The position numbers and the translations under genes were made by a program. Shown here piece by piece: positions 9,695 through 18,241 of a stretch of 64,000 nt of DNA. Numbering within the stretch: the stretch's first letter is position 1; every line of letters begins with the position of its first letter. Location of the stretch: assembly GCA_041671505.1 (NCBI GenBank), contig JBAZBK010000002.1, positions 62,001 through 126,000 on the forward strand, read 5' to 3'. The stretch is from JACPDH01 sp041671505 (GTDB taxonomy: Bacteria; Acidobacteriota; Thermoanaerobaculia; Gp7-AA8). The notes beneath the pieces are model-generated. The model searched no databases. It was not told the origin of the DNA and saw nothing but the letters and a program-made list of their open reading frames with translations.

Positions 9695-11122
9695 CTATCT
9701 GCTCGTCAGCGACTCGAAACATCCAAGGAGCCGGCTCATCCCTTCATCGATCTTCGATGTCGCAATGGCTCCATAGCCGAGTACAAGGCCGGCGCGCGGC
9801 GGGCTGGTCGCACAGTATGCTGAAAGCCGATCGAAGCCGACCCCCGCGCCAGCCGCAGATCGCGCCAGGTCGCGCTCGAGACGCACTCCGCCCGAGCGAA
9901 GCGTCGCTGCGATGTGCATACCCGTCACCGACGGTACCGGATCGAGCCAACTCGAGAAATCACGCTCGAGCGCGCGGAGAATCCGCTCGTGCCGCGCTGC
10001 ATACTCGCGCCTCATCTTTCGAACGTGGCGCGCGAGCAGTCCGTCCTCGATGAGCGAGGCGAGCGCGGCCTGCGCCGGCCACTGCGTGAACCAGCCGGCG
10101 ACGTGACTCGCCGCTCGCAACGCTGGCCGCAATTCGCGCGGCGCCACGAGGAATCCGAGCCGGAGCGCCGGAAGGAGCGACTTCGAGAACGATCCGACAT
10201 AGATGACTCGTCCCGCGCGGGCGATGGAATGAAGAGTGTCGAGAGGCCGGCCGCCGAATCGAAACTCGCTGTCGTAATCGTCTTCGATGATGACCGAGTT
10301 CCGGCGCTCGGCCCAGTCGAGCAGCGCGATGCGGCGCGCGTGCGACATCGGCATCCCGAGCGGGAACTGATGTGACGGTGTGACGTAAACGAGACGCGCG
10401 TCATCCGGCAACGACGCCACGTCGATGCCATCGTCGTCGACTCTGACGGCCGCGACATTCGCCCCCGCTGCCTCGAGCAGAAGCCGCACGGGCGGATACC
10501 CCGGCTCCTCCACGGCGACGCGAGACTGCGACTCGACCAGCAGTCGCGCGATGAGATCGAACGCCTGCTGCGCACCGCTGGTGACGACGATGTCGTCCGG
10601 CTCCGCGCTGACGCCGCGGCTCACACCCACGTAACGCGCAATCGCGGCGCGGAGCCGCGGATGACCAGCAGGATCTCCATACCTCGCCGTCAGCCTCGTA
10701 CCGCGAATCTGGCGCGCGAGGAGTCGCCGCCATGTATCGAACGGGAAGAGCGCCGCGTCGGGCATGCCGACGCCGAAGTCATATCGCGGAACGCGCTCGC
10801 CGGTCGCGGGAACGGCCACGCCATTCCAGACGGAGCGCACGCGAAACGAGGCACTGGTACCACGCGCCCTAGAGCGACCTACCGCGGCGCATTCCACGAA
10901 GCTTCCCGCCCCGCTCTCTCCGCGCACGAGCCCCTCGGAGGTGAGCCACTCGTACGCGAGTGTCACCGAATTGCGGGACACCTCGAGGCGCTGTGCGAGC
11001 TCGCGCGTTGGAAGGAGCCGGTCCCCTCTCCGGAGTCGCCCCTCGAGAATCGCTGCGCGGAGCTGACGATGGATCTGCCGCGCCAGGTCGCGACGACCCT
11101 CGAGGCGAACATGCATGTCCAT
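9695..11122 (-). CDS. MocR/PdxR-type transcriptional regulator (GntR HTH plus aminotransferase domain)
   Basis: This 475-residue protein starts with a GntR winged-helix domain (about 10-75, with DRLLPTRELAQRLEVSRNSV). A short linker leads to a fold-type I aminotransferase domain (about 115-475). VTSGAQQAFDLI, EDDYDSEF and the PLP-binding SFSKSLLPALRLGF (Lys314) are intact, so PLP is probably bound as effector or sensor. MocR proteins usually regulate an adjacent divergent gene; here that is the cupin-DoxX pair 95 bases away. Family members such as PdxR, GabR and TauR control vitamin B6, GABA or taurine genes, but none of these targets is next door. Confidence 0.9.
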   Translation of the reverse strand: MDMHVRLEGRRDLARQIHRQLRAAILEGRLRRGDRLLPTRELAQRLEVSRNSVTLAYEWLTSEGLVRGESGAGSFVECAAVGRSRARGTSASFRVRSVWNGVAVPATGERVPRYDFGVGMPDAALFPFDTWRRLLARQIRGTRLTARYGDPAGHPRLRAAIARYVGVSRGVSAEPDDIVVTSGAQQAFDLIARLLVESQSRVAVEEPGYPPVRLLLEAAGANVAAVRVDDDGIDVASLPDDARLVYVTPSHQFPLGMPMSHARRIALLDWAERRNSVIIEDDYDSEFRFGGRPLDTLHSIARAGRVIYVGSFSKSLLPALRLGFLVAPRELRPALRAASHVAGWFTQWPAQAALASLIEDGLLARHVRKMRREYAARHERILRALERDFSSWLDPVPSVTGMHIAATLRSGGVRLERDLARSAAGAGVGFDRLSAYCATSPPRAGLVLGYGAIATSKIDEGMSRLLGCFESLTSR

Positions 11123-11129
11123 CCATACA

Positions 11130-11170
11130 GTGAACTTGGATCCTAGAATTTTGTCAAATCTGGATCTTTT
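11130..11170. promoter_or_regulatory. Divergent control region with two TGGATC direct repeats and a minus-strand TTGACA
   Basis: TGGATC occurs at 11137-11142 and again at 11161-11166, 24 bases apart in the same direction; MocR regulators typically bind direct repeats. On the minus strand TTGACA (11157-11152) is followed after 17 bases by TTCACT (11134-11129). The predicted start then falls on or beside the regulator's ATG, which would give a nearly leaderless mRNA. The -10 match is poor. Confidence 0.4.
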
Positions 11171-11216
11171 ATGGTGCCACGATCCACGCCACTATGTGTG
11201 TCGAAAGGATCCGCTC

Positions 11217-11669
11217 ATGACCCGAACCGCACTTCTCCACTCGCCGATGCTCGACACCGAGGCAATGCCATGGATTCCGCTCGGAGGGGGCGAATCGTTC
11301 AAACCACTGCGATTCCTCGCCGGCGACCGCGGCCGCGTGCTACTGCTCCGGCTCGAACCGGGGACCATCGTCCCGCTCCACCGCCATCTCGGCGAAGTTC
11401 ACGGATTCAATCTCTCCGGCTCGAGGAAACTGATCGAGACGGGTGAAATCGTCGGGCCAGGCGGCTACGTCTATGAGCCTGCGGGGAACGTCGACTCGTG
11501 GATGGTGGTTGGCGACGAGCCGGTTGTCGTCCACATCACCGCATTCGGTGCGATGGAGTACCTCGGCGAAAACGGCGAAGTGCTGCGCAGCGACTCGCCC
11601 GCATCGCTGCGTGAGATCTACCTCCGGCACTGCGAAGAACATGGCATCGAACCAGTGGTGCCTGCATGA
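11217..11669 (+). CDS. Cupin protein, ChrR / 2,4'-dihydroxyacetophenone dioxygenase-like
   Basis: I chose ATG 11217 because AAAGGA lies just upstream and the protein then begins near the conserved PWIPLGGGESFKPLRF. The 150-residue product is a single cupin. The first metal motif is VPLHRHLGEVHGF (His55, His57, His62) and a second strand gives VVVHITAF. This form is close to the ChrR-type cupins annotated as 2,4'-dihydroxyacetophenone dioxygenase or anti-sigma factor cupin; the reaction here is unknown. Its stop overlaps the next start (ATGA), so the two are translationally coupled. The divergent MocR gene is the likely regulator. Confidence 0.8.
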   Translation: MTRTALLHSPMLDTEAMPWIPLGGGESFKPLRFLAGDRGRVLLLRLEPGTIVPLHRHLGEVHGFNLSGSRKLIETGEIVGPGGYVYEPAGNVDSWMVVGDEPVVVHITAFGAMEYLGENGEVLRSDSPASLREIYLRHCEEHGIEPVVPA

Positions 11670-12091
11670 ACGCCTCGCGAGTCGCCACGCTCTACGCGCG
11701 CATCGCGCTCGGTATGGCGTTCCTCTCCGCGGTGGCGGCCCGCTTCGGTCTCTGGATGGACCGAGGACCACGCCCATTCGCGGAGTTCGTTCGCTACACC
11801 GCGGAGGTCAACTCATTCCTTCCAGCGAGCCTCGCTCCCCTTCTCGCCGTCTGCGCAACGCTCTGCGAGGCCACTCTCGGCATACTGCTCATTGCCGGAA
11901 TTCGACCGCGCTGGACGGCCCGCGCGAGCGCCGCGCTTCTCGCCACGTTCGGCACGGCGATGGCGATTTCGTTCGGAATCAAGTCGACTCTGGATGCGTC
12001 GGTCTTGTCTGCCTCCGCCTGCGCGCTCCTGCTCGCGGTCGCATCCGACGCGACGACGCCCGACTCGCGACGCGTAAGTCCAGCCGAGTAG
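11666..12091 (+). CDS. DoxX family membrane protein
   Basis: This 141-residue protein has four predicted membrane helices. It opens with the typical DoxX start (YARIALGMAFLSAVAARFGLW) and contains LCEATLGILLIAGI in helix 2. DoxX-like proteins are small inner-membrane redox-associated proteins; most are not characterised. The gene overlaps the preceding cupin by four bases. Pairing of a cupin and a DoxX protein under a MocR regulator suggests a small oxidative or aldehyde-stress module, but that is inference only. Confidence 0.8.
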   Translation: MNASRVATLYARIALGMAFLSAVAARFGLWMDRGPRPFAEFVRYTAEVNSFLPASLAPLLAVCATLCEATLGILLIAGIRPRWTARASAALLATFGTAMAISFGIKSTLDASVLSASACALLLAVASDATTPDSRRVSPAE

Positions 12092-12158
12092 TCGTGTCGA
12101 CGGTCCCGACTCCATCGCGCCCTCGGCTCGAACGAACACCGCGCGGCGCGGGCGCGTG

Positions 12159-12174
12159 TCACACGAGCGTGTGA
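12159..12174 (+). terminator. Possible hairpin terminator after the cupin-DoxX pair
   Basis: TCACACG and CGTGTGA form a 7-bp stem with a very short loop, followed by GGCCGATCTCTTCTCC. There is no real T-tract, so this is weak. Confidence 0.3.
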
Positions 12175-12274
12175 GGCCGATCTCTTCTCCATGTGAAGGC
12201 GCGGGCGCTCGTCGTGCGAAATGCGCACGCACCACCTCCCACGCCCGGGCGTAGACTTCGCATGGAGGCCCGCG

Positions 12275-13969
12275 ATGATTCTCCTGAACCCGAAACAGCC
12301 ACGCCTGCCGCTCGACGCGCGCTCGCGCGACATAGTCCTCGCAACCATCGACTTCTTCGAGCGGAAGGGAAAGAAGAAGCTGCGCGAAGACGACCTCAAC
12401 CGCACCTGGTACGCGGACTTCCTCGCCTTCGTGAAGAGCGAGCGCGTCTTCGCCGACCTGCTGACGCCGCCCGGGTTAGGCGGACCCGACGCCCGCTGGG
12501 ACAGCTATCGCAACACCTTCTTCAACGAGGTACTCGGCTTCTACGGCCTTCCCTACTGGTACACCTGGCAGGTCTCGATCCTCGGCCTCGGCCCCGTCTG
12601 GATGAGCTCCAATCGCGTGATGCAGCAGCGCGCCGCGCAGGCGCTCGCCGACGGCGGCATCTTCGCCTTCGGCCTCTCCGAGAGACAGCACGGCGCCGAC
12701 ATCTACTCGACCGAGACGATGCTCACGGCGGCGCCCGGCGGGGGCTGGCTCGCCAACGGCAGCAAGTACTACATCGGCAACGGCAACGAGGCCGCGTTCG
12801 TCTCCGTCTTCGGCAAGGCTTCCGCCGACGAATACGTGTTCTTCGGGGCCGATCCGCGCCGCCCGGGATACGAGCTCGTGCAGAACGTCGTCGCGAGCCA
12901 GTCGTACGTCGCCGAGTTCAAGCTGAACGACTATCCGGTCGCGGAGGATGAGCTCCTCGCGCGCGGCCAGGAGGCCTGGAACAACTCCCTCAACACGGTC
13001 AACGTCGGCAAGTACAACCTCGGCTGGGCGTCGATCGGCATCTGCACGCACGCCTTCCACGAGGCGCTCAACCACGCCGCGGGCCGGCGCCTCTACGGGA
13101 TGTCGGTCACCGACTTCCCGCACGTCGCGCGCATGTTCACCGACGCCTGGGCGCGCCTCCTCGCGATGAAGCTCTTCGCGTTGCGCGCCTGCGACTACCA
13201 GCGCTCCGCCTCGCTCGAGGATCGCCGCTACCTCCTCTACAACCCGGTCGTGAAGATGAAGGTGACGACCGAAGGCGAGAAGGTGATCGACCTGCTGTGG
13301 GACGTCATCGCCGCGAAGGGGTTCGAGAAAGACACCTACTTCGAGATGGCTGCGCGCGACATCCGCGCCCTGCCGAAGCTCGAGGGAACGGTGCACGTCA
13401 ACATCGCGCTCATCGTCAAGTTCATGGCGAACTACTTCTTCCGGCCGGCCGAAATGCCCGAGATACCGCGCCGCGACGACCCGGCCCACGACGCGTTCCT
13501 TTTCAACCAGGGACCGGCCTCGGGGCTCGCCAAGATCCGCTTCCACGACGCCGACCCCGTCTTCGCCCGGCACGCGGGCGTGCCTAACGTTGCGCTCTTC
13601 CGCGAGCAGATCGCCGCGTTCAAACAGCTGCTGATGGCGGCCGCGCCGACCGACGAGCAGCGCAAGGACATCGGCCTGCTGCTTGGCCTCGGCGAGATCT
13701 TCACGCTGATCGTCTACGGTCAGCTCGTGCTGGAGGGAGTGTCCATCCACGGCATCCCCGATGACGTCGTCGACCAGATGTTCGACGTCTTCGTGCGCGA
13801 CGTCTCGCGCTACGCGCTCGACCTTCACGCGCAGCCGTCGGCGACGCCGGCGCAGGCGGAGCTCGCCCTCCGGATCGTCCGCCGCCCCGCCTACGACGAT
13901 CGTCGCTGGTCGGGCGTCTGGAAAGAGCAGGTGCTCGCGATGCGGGATTCGTACGTCATGAACGACTGA
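12275..13969 (+). CDS. Acyl-CoA dehydrogenase (FadE-like)
   Basis: ATG 12275 is preferred over an upstream in-frame ATG at 12221 because GGAGG (12264-12268) lies six bases before it. The 564-residue protein has the FAD/substrate block FAFGLSERQHGADIYSTE, then GGWLANGSKYYIGNGNEAAF, typical of the middle beta domain. LPKLEGTVHVNIAL carries the likely catalytic glutamate in the C-terminal helical domain. It would oxidise an acyl-CoA to the 2-enoyl-CoA and pass electrons to ETF. A degraded copy of 180 bases of this gene lies at 27512-27692. The PEBP gene follows 13 bases after the stop. Confidence 0.88.
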   Translation: MILLNPKQPRLPLDARSRDIVLATIDFFERKGKKKLREDDLNRTWYADFLAFVKSERVFADLLTPPGLGGPDARWDSYRNTFFNEVLGFYGLPYWYTWQVSILGLGPVWMSSNRVMQQRAAQALADGGIFAFGLSERQHGADIYSTETMLTAAPGGGWLANGSKYYIGNGNEAAFVSVFGKASADEYVFFGADPRRPGYELVQNVVASQSYVAEFKLNDYPVAEDELLARGQEAWNNSLNTVNVGKYNLGWASIGICTHAFHEALNHAAGRRLYGMSVTDFPHVARMFTDAWARLLAMKLFALRACDYQRSASLEDRRYLLYNPVVKMKVTTEGEKVIDLLWDVIAAKGFEKDTYFEMAARDIRALPKLEGTVHVNIALIVKFMANYFFRPAEMPEIPRRDDPAHDAFLFNQGPASGLAKIRFHDADPVFARHAGVPNVALFREQIAAFKQLLMAAAPTDEQRKDIGLLLGLGEIFTLIVYGQLVLEGVSIHGIPDDVVDQMFDVFVRDVSRYALDLHAQPSATPAQAELALRIVRRPAYDDRRWSGVWKEQVLAMRDSYVMND

Positions 13970-13982
13970 AGGAGTTGCCACC

Positions 13983-14603
13983 ATGAAGATCTCCAGCCGC
14001 TCCATTGCGAATGGCGAACGGATTCTCGCAACGAACGCGATGGGAGTTCCAGGTCCCGCCGGGCCGGTCCCTGGACCTAACAAGAGCCCGCATCTCGCGT
14101 GGTCGGATTTTCCGAAGGAGACGAAGTCGTTCGCGATCGTCTGCTGCGATCCCGACGTCCCGTCGCGCGGCGATGACGTCAACAAGAGCGATCGCACCGT
14201 GCCGCACGACCTGCCGCGCGTCGACTTCTACCACTGGCTTCTGGTCGACATCGCGCCGGCGATCATCGAGCTCGCCGAGGGGGCCGACTCGGACGGCATC
14301 GTCCCAAAGGGAAAGGCGCCGGGGAAGACTCCCTGCGGCGTACGCGGGATCAACGACTACACGTCGTGGTTCGGCGACGATCCCGACATGGGAGGCGACT
14401 ACGGCGGTTACGACGGTCCCTGGCCGCCGTTCAACGACGAGCGGCTTCACCACTACCACTTCACCGTCTACGCGCTCGACGTCGCGTCGCTCGGCCTGCC
14501 ACCGCGTTTCCGCGGCCCCGAGGCGATTGCCGCGATCAGGGGCCACGCCCTCGATCTGGCGACCATCATCGGCACCTACTCATTGAACCCGAGGGTAAGG
14601 TGA
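13983..14603 (+). CDS. YbhB/YbcL-type phosphatidylethanolamine-binding (PEBP) family protein
   Basis: The 206-residue product starts 8 bases after AAGGAG, which overlaps the preceding stop codon, so it is co-translated with the acyl-CoA dehydrogenase. PEBP signatures are present: SPHLAWSDFPKETKSFAIVCCDPDVPS near 35-62, the DFYHWLLVDI strand, and late in the protein YHFTVYALD. Bacterial PEBP proteins (Raf-kinase-inhibitor-like) are soluble ligand binders of unclear function. It is slightly longer than the usual 150-180 residues because of a loop containing NKSDRTVPHDLPR. Confidence 0.85.
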   Translation: MKISSRSIANGERILATNAMGVPGPAGPVPGPNKSPHLAWSDFPKETKSFAIVCCDPDVPSRGDDVNKSDRTVPHDLPRVDFYHWLLVDIAPAIIELAEGADSDGIVPKGKAPGKTPCGVRGINDYTSWFGDDPDMGGDYGGYDGPWPPFNDERLHHYHFTVYALDVASLGLPPRFRGPEAIAAIRGHALDLATIIGTYSLNPRVR

Positions 14604-14780
14604 CGGCTCGGGCCGCGAACCGGTACCGGGCGTCGGAACCAATGGCAGTCCCTGCTCGCGAATAGCAGCGCGGAAGGACCTTGGATTCGCAGGCGCCCTT
14701 CCGCTCGAGCAACTGCAGCGATGCCGTTCACGTGCCCCCGCCGGCCGCACGACCGAAGCCGGCATCACGGGCACCGGACA
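14604..14780. other. Convergent intergenic gap
   Basis: About 180 bases between the convergent PEBP and RND genes. No clear terminator hairpin or repeat was recognised. Confidence 0.4.
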
Positions 14781-17090
14781 CTAGCTCTTCGGTTTGAGAA
14801 AGACCGCGAGCGCGGGAAGCAGCACGATGGCTCCGATCATGTTCAGCAGGAACATGAACGTCAGCAGGATTCCCATGTCGGCCTGGAACTTCAACGGCGA
14901 GAAGATCCAGGTACCGACGCCGATTGCAAGCGTGACTCCCGTGAGCAGCACTCCGTTGCCCGTGATGTTGAGCGTCTCGCGGAACGCCTCATCGAGCGGC
15001 TTGCCCTGCCTCATGATCTCCGCGAGCCTGCTGTAGACGTAAATGCCGTAGTCGACGCCGACGCCGACGCCGAGCGCCACCACCGGGAGCGTCGAGACTT
15101 TCAGCCCGATTTCGAGGATTGCCATTACGGCGTACGAGAGCAGCGAAACGAGCGATAGCGGGAGCATGATGCAGAGGGTCGCGGCGACGGAACGGTACGC
15201 AAGGAGGCAGAGCAGGATCACCGACCCGAACACCCAGACGAGAATCGGGAACTGCGCCTTTGCCACCACTTCGTTGGTTGCCGCCATGACTCCGACGTTC
15301 CCGGTCGCGAGCTTGAAGTTCGCCTTCCTCGAACCGTGCCCGGCCTGCCAGGCCTTGACCGCTGCCACCACGCGGTTGATCGTCTCCGCCTTGTGGTCGA
15401 CCGTGTAGATGTTCACCGGCATGACGCTGCAGTCGGTATTCAGCAGCCCCGTGCTGGTGTCGATGTACGTGACCGACTGCGCCATCGTCGACGGATTCCG
15501 CGGAAGCACGCGCCACTTGAGGCTCCCCTCGTTCCATCCGGTGTTGATGACCTTCGCCACGCCGCCGATGCCGAGCACCGACTGCACCCCCTCGACGTTG
15601 CGCATGTGCCATTCGAACCGGTCGATATTCGTCATGACGTCGAAATCGGTGCAACCCTGAGGCACCGATTCGACGATGACGGTGATCACGTCGACGCCGA
15701 TGTTGAATTTCTTCGTGATCATGTCGGTGTCGATGTTGTAGCGCGAGTCGCCGTGCAGTTCCGGCACTCCCCGGTGAAGGTCGCCGACCTTGACCTGGTT
15801 TCCTTTCCACCATCCGGCGAGCGCCAGCACGAGCGCAACGAGGCAGACGATCGCCGCGTTGCGGCGCCGCGTGACACGGGCAAGGAAGTTCCATACGGGA
15901 TCCATGTGCTTGTGGCGGCGCTGGAGCCGGAGCTTGTAGATCTCGTCGTAGTGCGTGAACGACGCGAGGACCGGGACGAGCACGAGGTTCGTCAGAAGGA
16001 TCGCCGCGACGCCGAGGCTGGCCGTGATCGCCATCTCCCGGAGCATTCGGATGTTGATCAGAGCGATCGTGATGAAGCCGAGCAGGTCGGTGACGAGCGC
16101 AGTGGTGCCGGGTAGGAGCAGTCGGCGGAACGTGTTGCGCGCGGCGGTGACGCTGTCGACGCCATCGAACACCTCCGACCCGTAGGCGCTGACCATCTGC
16201 ACGCCGTGGCTCACCCCGATGGCGAACACGAGGAACGGCACGAGAATCGCCATCGGATCGATGCCGAAACCGAGCAGCGGCAGGGCGCCTAACTGCCAGA
16301 TCACGGCGGTCGTCGCGCTCGTGAGCACGATCAGAGTCAGCTTGATGCTCTGCGAGTAGACGTAGACGAAGATCGCGGTGATGAGGAACGCGATGAGGAA
16401 GAACATCACGACTCGCTTGACCCCGGCGGCGATGTCGCCGATGACCTTCGCGAAGCCGATGATGTGGTAGTCGAAGTCGACTCCGACGGCCTGTCCGCTG
16501 TATTTCCCTCGTATGGCTTCGAGCTGGCTCGCCACGTTGATGTAGTCGAGCCTCTGGCCGGTGTTGGGATCGACTTCGAGAAGCTCCGCCACGACGACCG
16601 CGGACGAAAAGTCGTTCGCGACCAGCCTGCCGACGTACACCGACTTGAGCAGGTTCGACCGGACCGTCGCGAAGCCTGCCTCGTCCGGCTGGAAATCGTC
16701 CGGAATCACGTTTCCGCCCGCAATACCGTCTTCAACAACCTCGGTGAAGCGCGCGTTAGGCGTGAAGATGGAGAGCACGCGGGTCCGGTCGACGCCGGGA
16801 ATGAAGAAGACGTCGTCGGTGACTCCCTGAAGCACCCTGAAGAACTCCGGCGTGAAGATGTCCCCATCCTTCGCGCGGATCGCGATCACCACGCGGTTCG
16901 CTCCCCCGAACTCGTCGCGGTGCTTGAGGTAGGTCTTCATGTACTCGTGCTCGAGCGGGAGCAGCTTCGCGAATCCGGCGTCCGGCCGCAGATGCGATGC
17001 CTGGTACGCCATGAAAGCCGTGGCGACGACGAAGATCGCCACGACGAGGCGGCGGCTGTAGAAGATCAGATTCTCGAGGCGTTGGATCAT
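14781..17090 (-). CDS. RND superfamily exporter (MMPL-type)
   Basis: The 769-residue protein has one helix near 15-32, a periplasmic domain to about 225 and a block of helices (about 225-400, with AILVPFLVFAIGVSHGVQMVSA). The same layout repeats: a second periplasmic domain (about 430-610) and a second helix block containing VVALGVGVGVDYGIYVYSRL. This duplicated arrangement and the GVGVDYGIYV motif define the MMPL/HpnN-like RND group, which exports lipids and other hydrophobic molecules. It is the last gene of a six-gene operon, four bases after the YCF48-like gene. The combination with DUF1329 and DUF1302 proteins is conserved in many Proteobacteria. Confidence 0.9.
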   Translation of the reverse strand: MIQRLENLIFYSRRLVVAIFVVATAFMAYQASHLRPDAGFAKLLPLEHEYMKTYLKHRDEFGGANRVVIAIRAKDGDIFTPEFFRVLQGVTDDVFFIPGVDRTRVLSIFTPNARFTEVVEDGIAGGNVIPDDFQPDEAGFATVRSNLLKSVYVGRLVANDFSSAVVVAELLEVDPNTGQRLDYINVASQLEAIRGKYSGQAVGVDFDYHIIGFAKVIGDIAAGVKRVVMFFLIAFLITAIFVYVYSQSIKLTLIVLTSATTAVIWQLGALPLLGFGIDPMAILVPFLVFAIGVSHGVQMVSAYGSEVFDGVDSVTAARNTFRRLLLPGTTALVTDLLGFITIALINIRMLREMAITASLGVAAILLTNLVLVPVLASFTHYDEIYKLRLQRRHKHMDPVWNFLARVTRRRNAAIVCLVALVLALAGWWKGNQVKVGDLHRGVPELHGDSRYNIDTDMITKKFNIGVDVITVIVESVPQGCTDFDVMTNIDRFEWHMRNVEGVQSVLGIGGVAKVINTGWNEGSLKWRVLPRNPSTMAQSVTYIDTSTGLLNTDCSVMPVNIYTVDHKAETINRVVAAVKAWQAGHGSRKANFKLATGNVGVMAATNEVVAKAQFPILVWVFGSVILLCLLAYRSVAATLCIMLPLSLVSLLSYAVMAILEIGLKVSTLPVVALGVGVGVDYGIYVYSRLAEIMRQGKPLDEAFRETLNITGNGVLLTGVTLAIGVGTWIFSPLKFQADMGILLTFMFLLNMIGAIVLLPALAVFLKPKS

Positions 17091-17094
17091 CGCG

Positions 17095-18150
17095 TCACTT
17101 CCCCTCTTTCGCCACGAGTTCCGTCAGAGCCAGCGCCCTCACTCCGCCCTCTCCCGCGAGCAGCAGCCGGCCGCCGCCGGCGTCGACGACCGCCTGGATG
17201 CCGGCACGGGTCTGCTGCTGATGCAGCGAGAACGTGCGCCCGCCGTCCTTCGAGACGAGCACCACGCCTCCCAGCCCTGCAACCACGATCGTGCCGTCGG
17301 GCAGAAGCACTCCGGAGTTGAGCATCGCCACGGTCCCCGTGTCGACCGCCGTCCAATTCGCTCCCGCGTCTTCGGAGCGGAGCAGGTGGCCGCGCAGCCC
17401 GAAAATCAGGAGCGCGTCGCTTTCGAGCGGCATAACACCGAAGAACGATCCGTCGTAGGGTGATTCGAGCTTCGTCCACGACACGCCGTCGTCGTCGGAG
17501 CGGTAGATGGCTCCCGCCTCCGCCGCGATGTAGAGCTTCCCGCTCGCCGATCTCGCGATCTGGTTCAGGTGGAAATCGTCCTCGTCGCTGATCGGCTCGG
17601 ACGCCCACGACTTGCCGCCGTCCTCCGTGACGTAGAGCGCCCCGTAGGCACCGATCGCGAAGCCGCGGCTCTCGTTCACGAAGAGCACGTCGAGAAAGGG
17701 GCTCTCGGCCCCGGGGTCCCAGTGAACGCGCTCCCAGGTGACGCCGCCGTCCGTCGTGCGGACGATCACCGCATCGTGCCCCACCGCCCATCCGCGCTTC
17801 CCGTCGTGGAACCAGACTCCGGTCAGCGTCGCGCGAGTCGGCACTTTCGCCTGTCGCCACGTCGCGCCCGCGTCGTGCGAGACGAGAATGTGCCCGCGCT
17901 CGCCGACGACGACGTCCAGGCCTTCGACCCTGGCGATGTCGAGCAGGAGCGACTTCGCCGCGAGCGGCGCTTCGACCGACCACTCGATCGCCTCCTTTTC
18001 CTCGGCCATCGCGGCGAAACCCGCGCAGAGAGAGAGGAGGAGAACCGCGCAGACGGCGACTGCCGGCGACAGCCGGCGCGACCGGAGCGGGTACGACGAC
18101 GTGGATGCGACTCCCCGCGTGCGGGAACTCGCCGACGGGCTCGGATTCAT
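17095..18150 (-). CDS. YCF48-like beta-propeller protein, secreted
   Basis: Start ATG 18150 has AAGGAGA seven bases upstream; a longer frame to 18252 lacks this. The 351-residue product has a signal or anchor segment (about 28-48, LSPAVAVCAVLLLSLCAGFA). Repeated BNR/YCF48 blades follow, with motifs such as ILVSHDAGATW, IVRTTDGGVTW, LYVTEDGGKSW, IYRSDDDGVSW and LLRSEDAGANW. Such propellers serve as assembly factors or scaffolds. In this operon it likely helps couple the RND pump to the DUF1329/DUF1302 envelope proteins; this is inference from conserved neighbourhood. Confidence 0.85.
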   Translation of the reverse strand: MNPSPSASSRTRGVASTSSYPLRSRRLSPAVAVCAVLLLSLCAGFAAMAEEKEAIEWSVEAPLAAKSLLLDIARVEGLDVVVGERGHILVSHDAGATWRQAKVPTRATLTGVWFHDGKRGWAVGHDAVIVRTTDGGVTWERVHWDPGAESPFLDVLFVNESRGFAIGAYGALYVTEDGGKSWASEPISDEDDFHLNQIARSASGKLYIAAEAGAIYRSDDDGVSWTKLESPYDGSFFGVMPLESDALLIFGLRGHLLRSEDAGANWTAVDTGTVAMLNSGVLLPDGTIVVAGLGGVVLVSKDGGRTFSLHQQQTRAGIQAVVDAGGGRLLLAGEGGVRALALTELVAKEGK

Positions 18151-18241
18151 CTGGAGATCTCCTTCGGATTCGGCCGCGCGGTCGCCTGAACCGCATCGGC
18201 GGGCGGACCGCTGCCGGCCCGCCCGCCTCCGGAAAAGAGGA

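Noticed and set aside
12476..14197. Long antisense frame opposite the acyl-CoA dehydrogenase
   Set aside because: Shadow frame with arginine- and valine-rich composition, no ribosome binding site and no domain; the sense gene has clear motifs.
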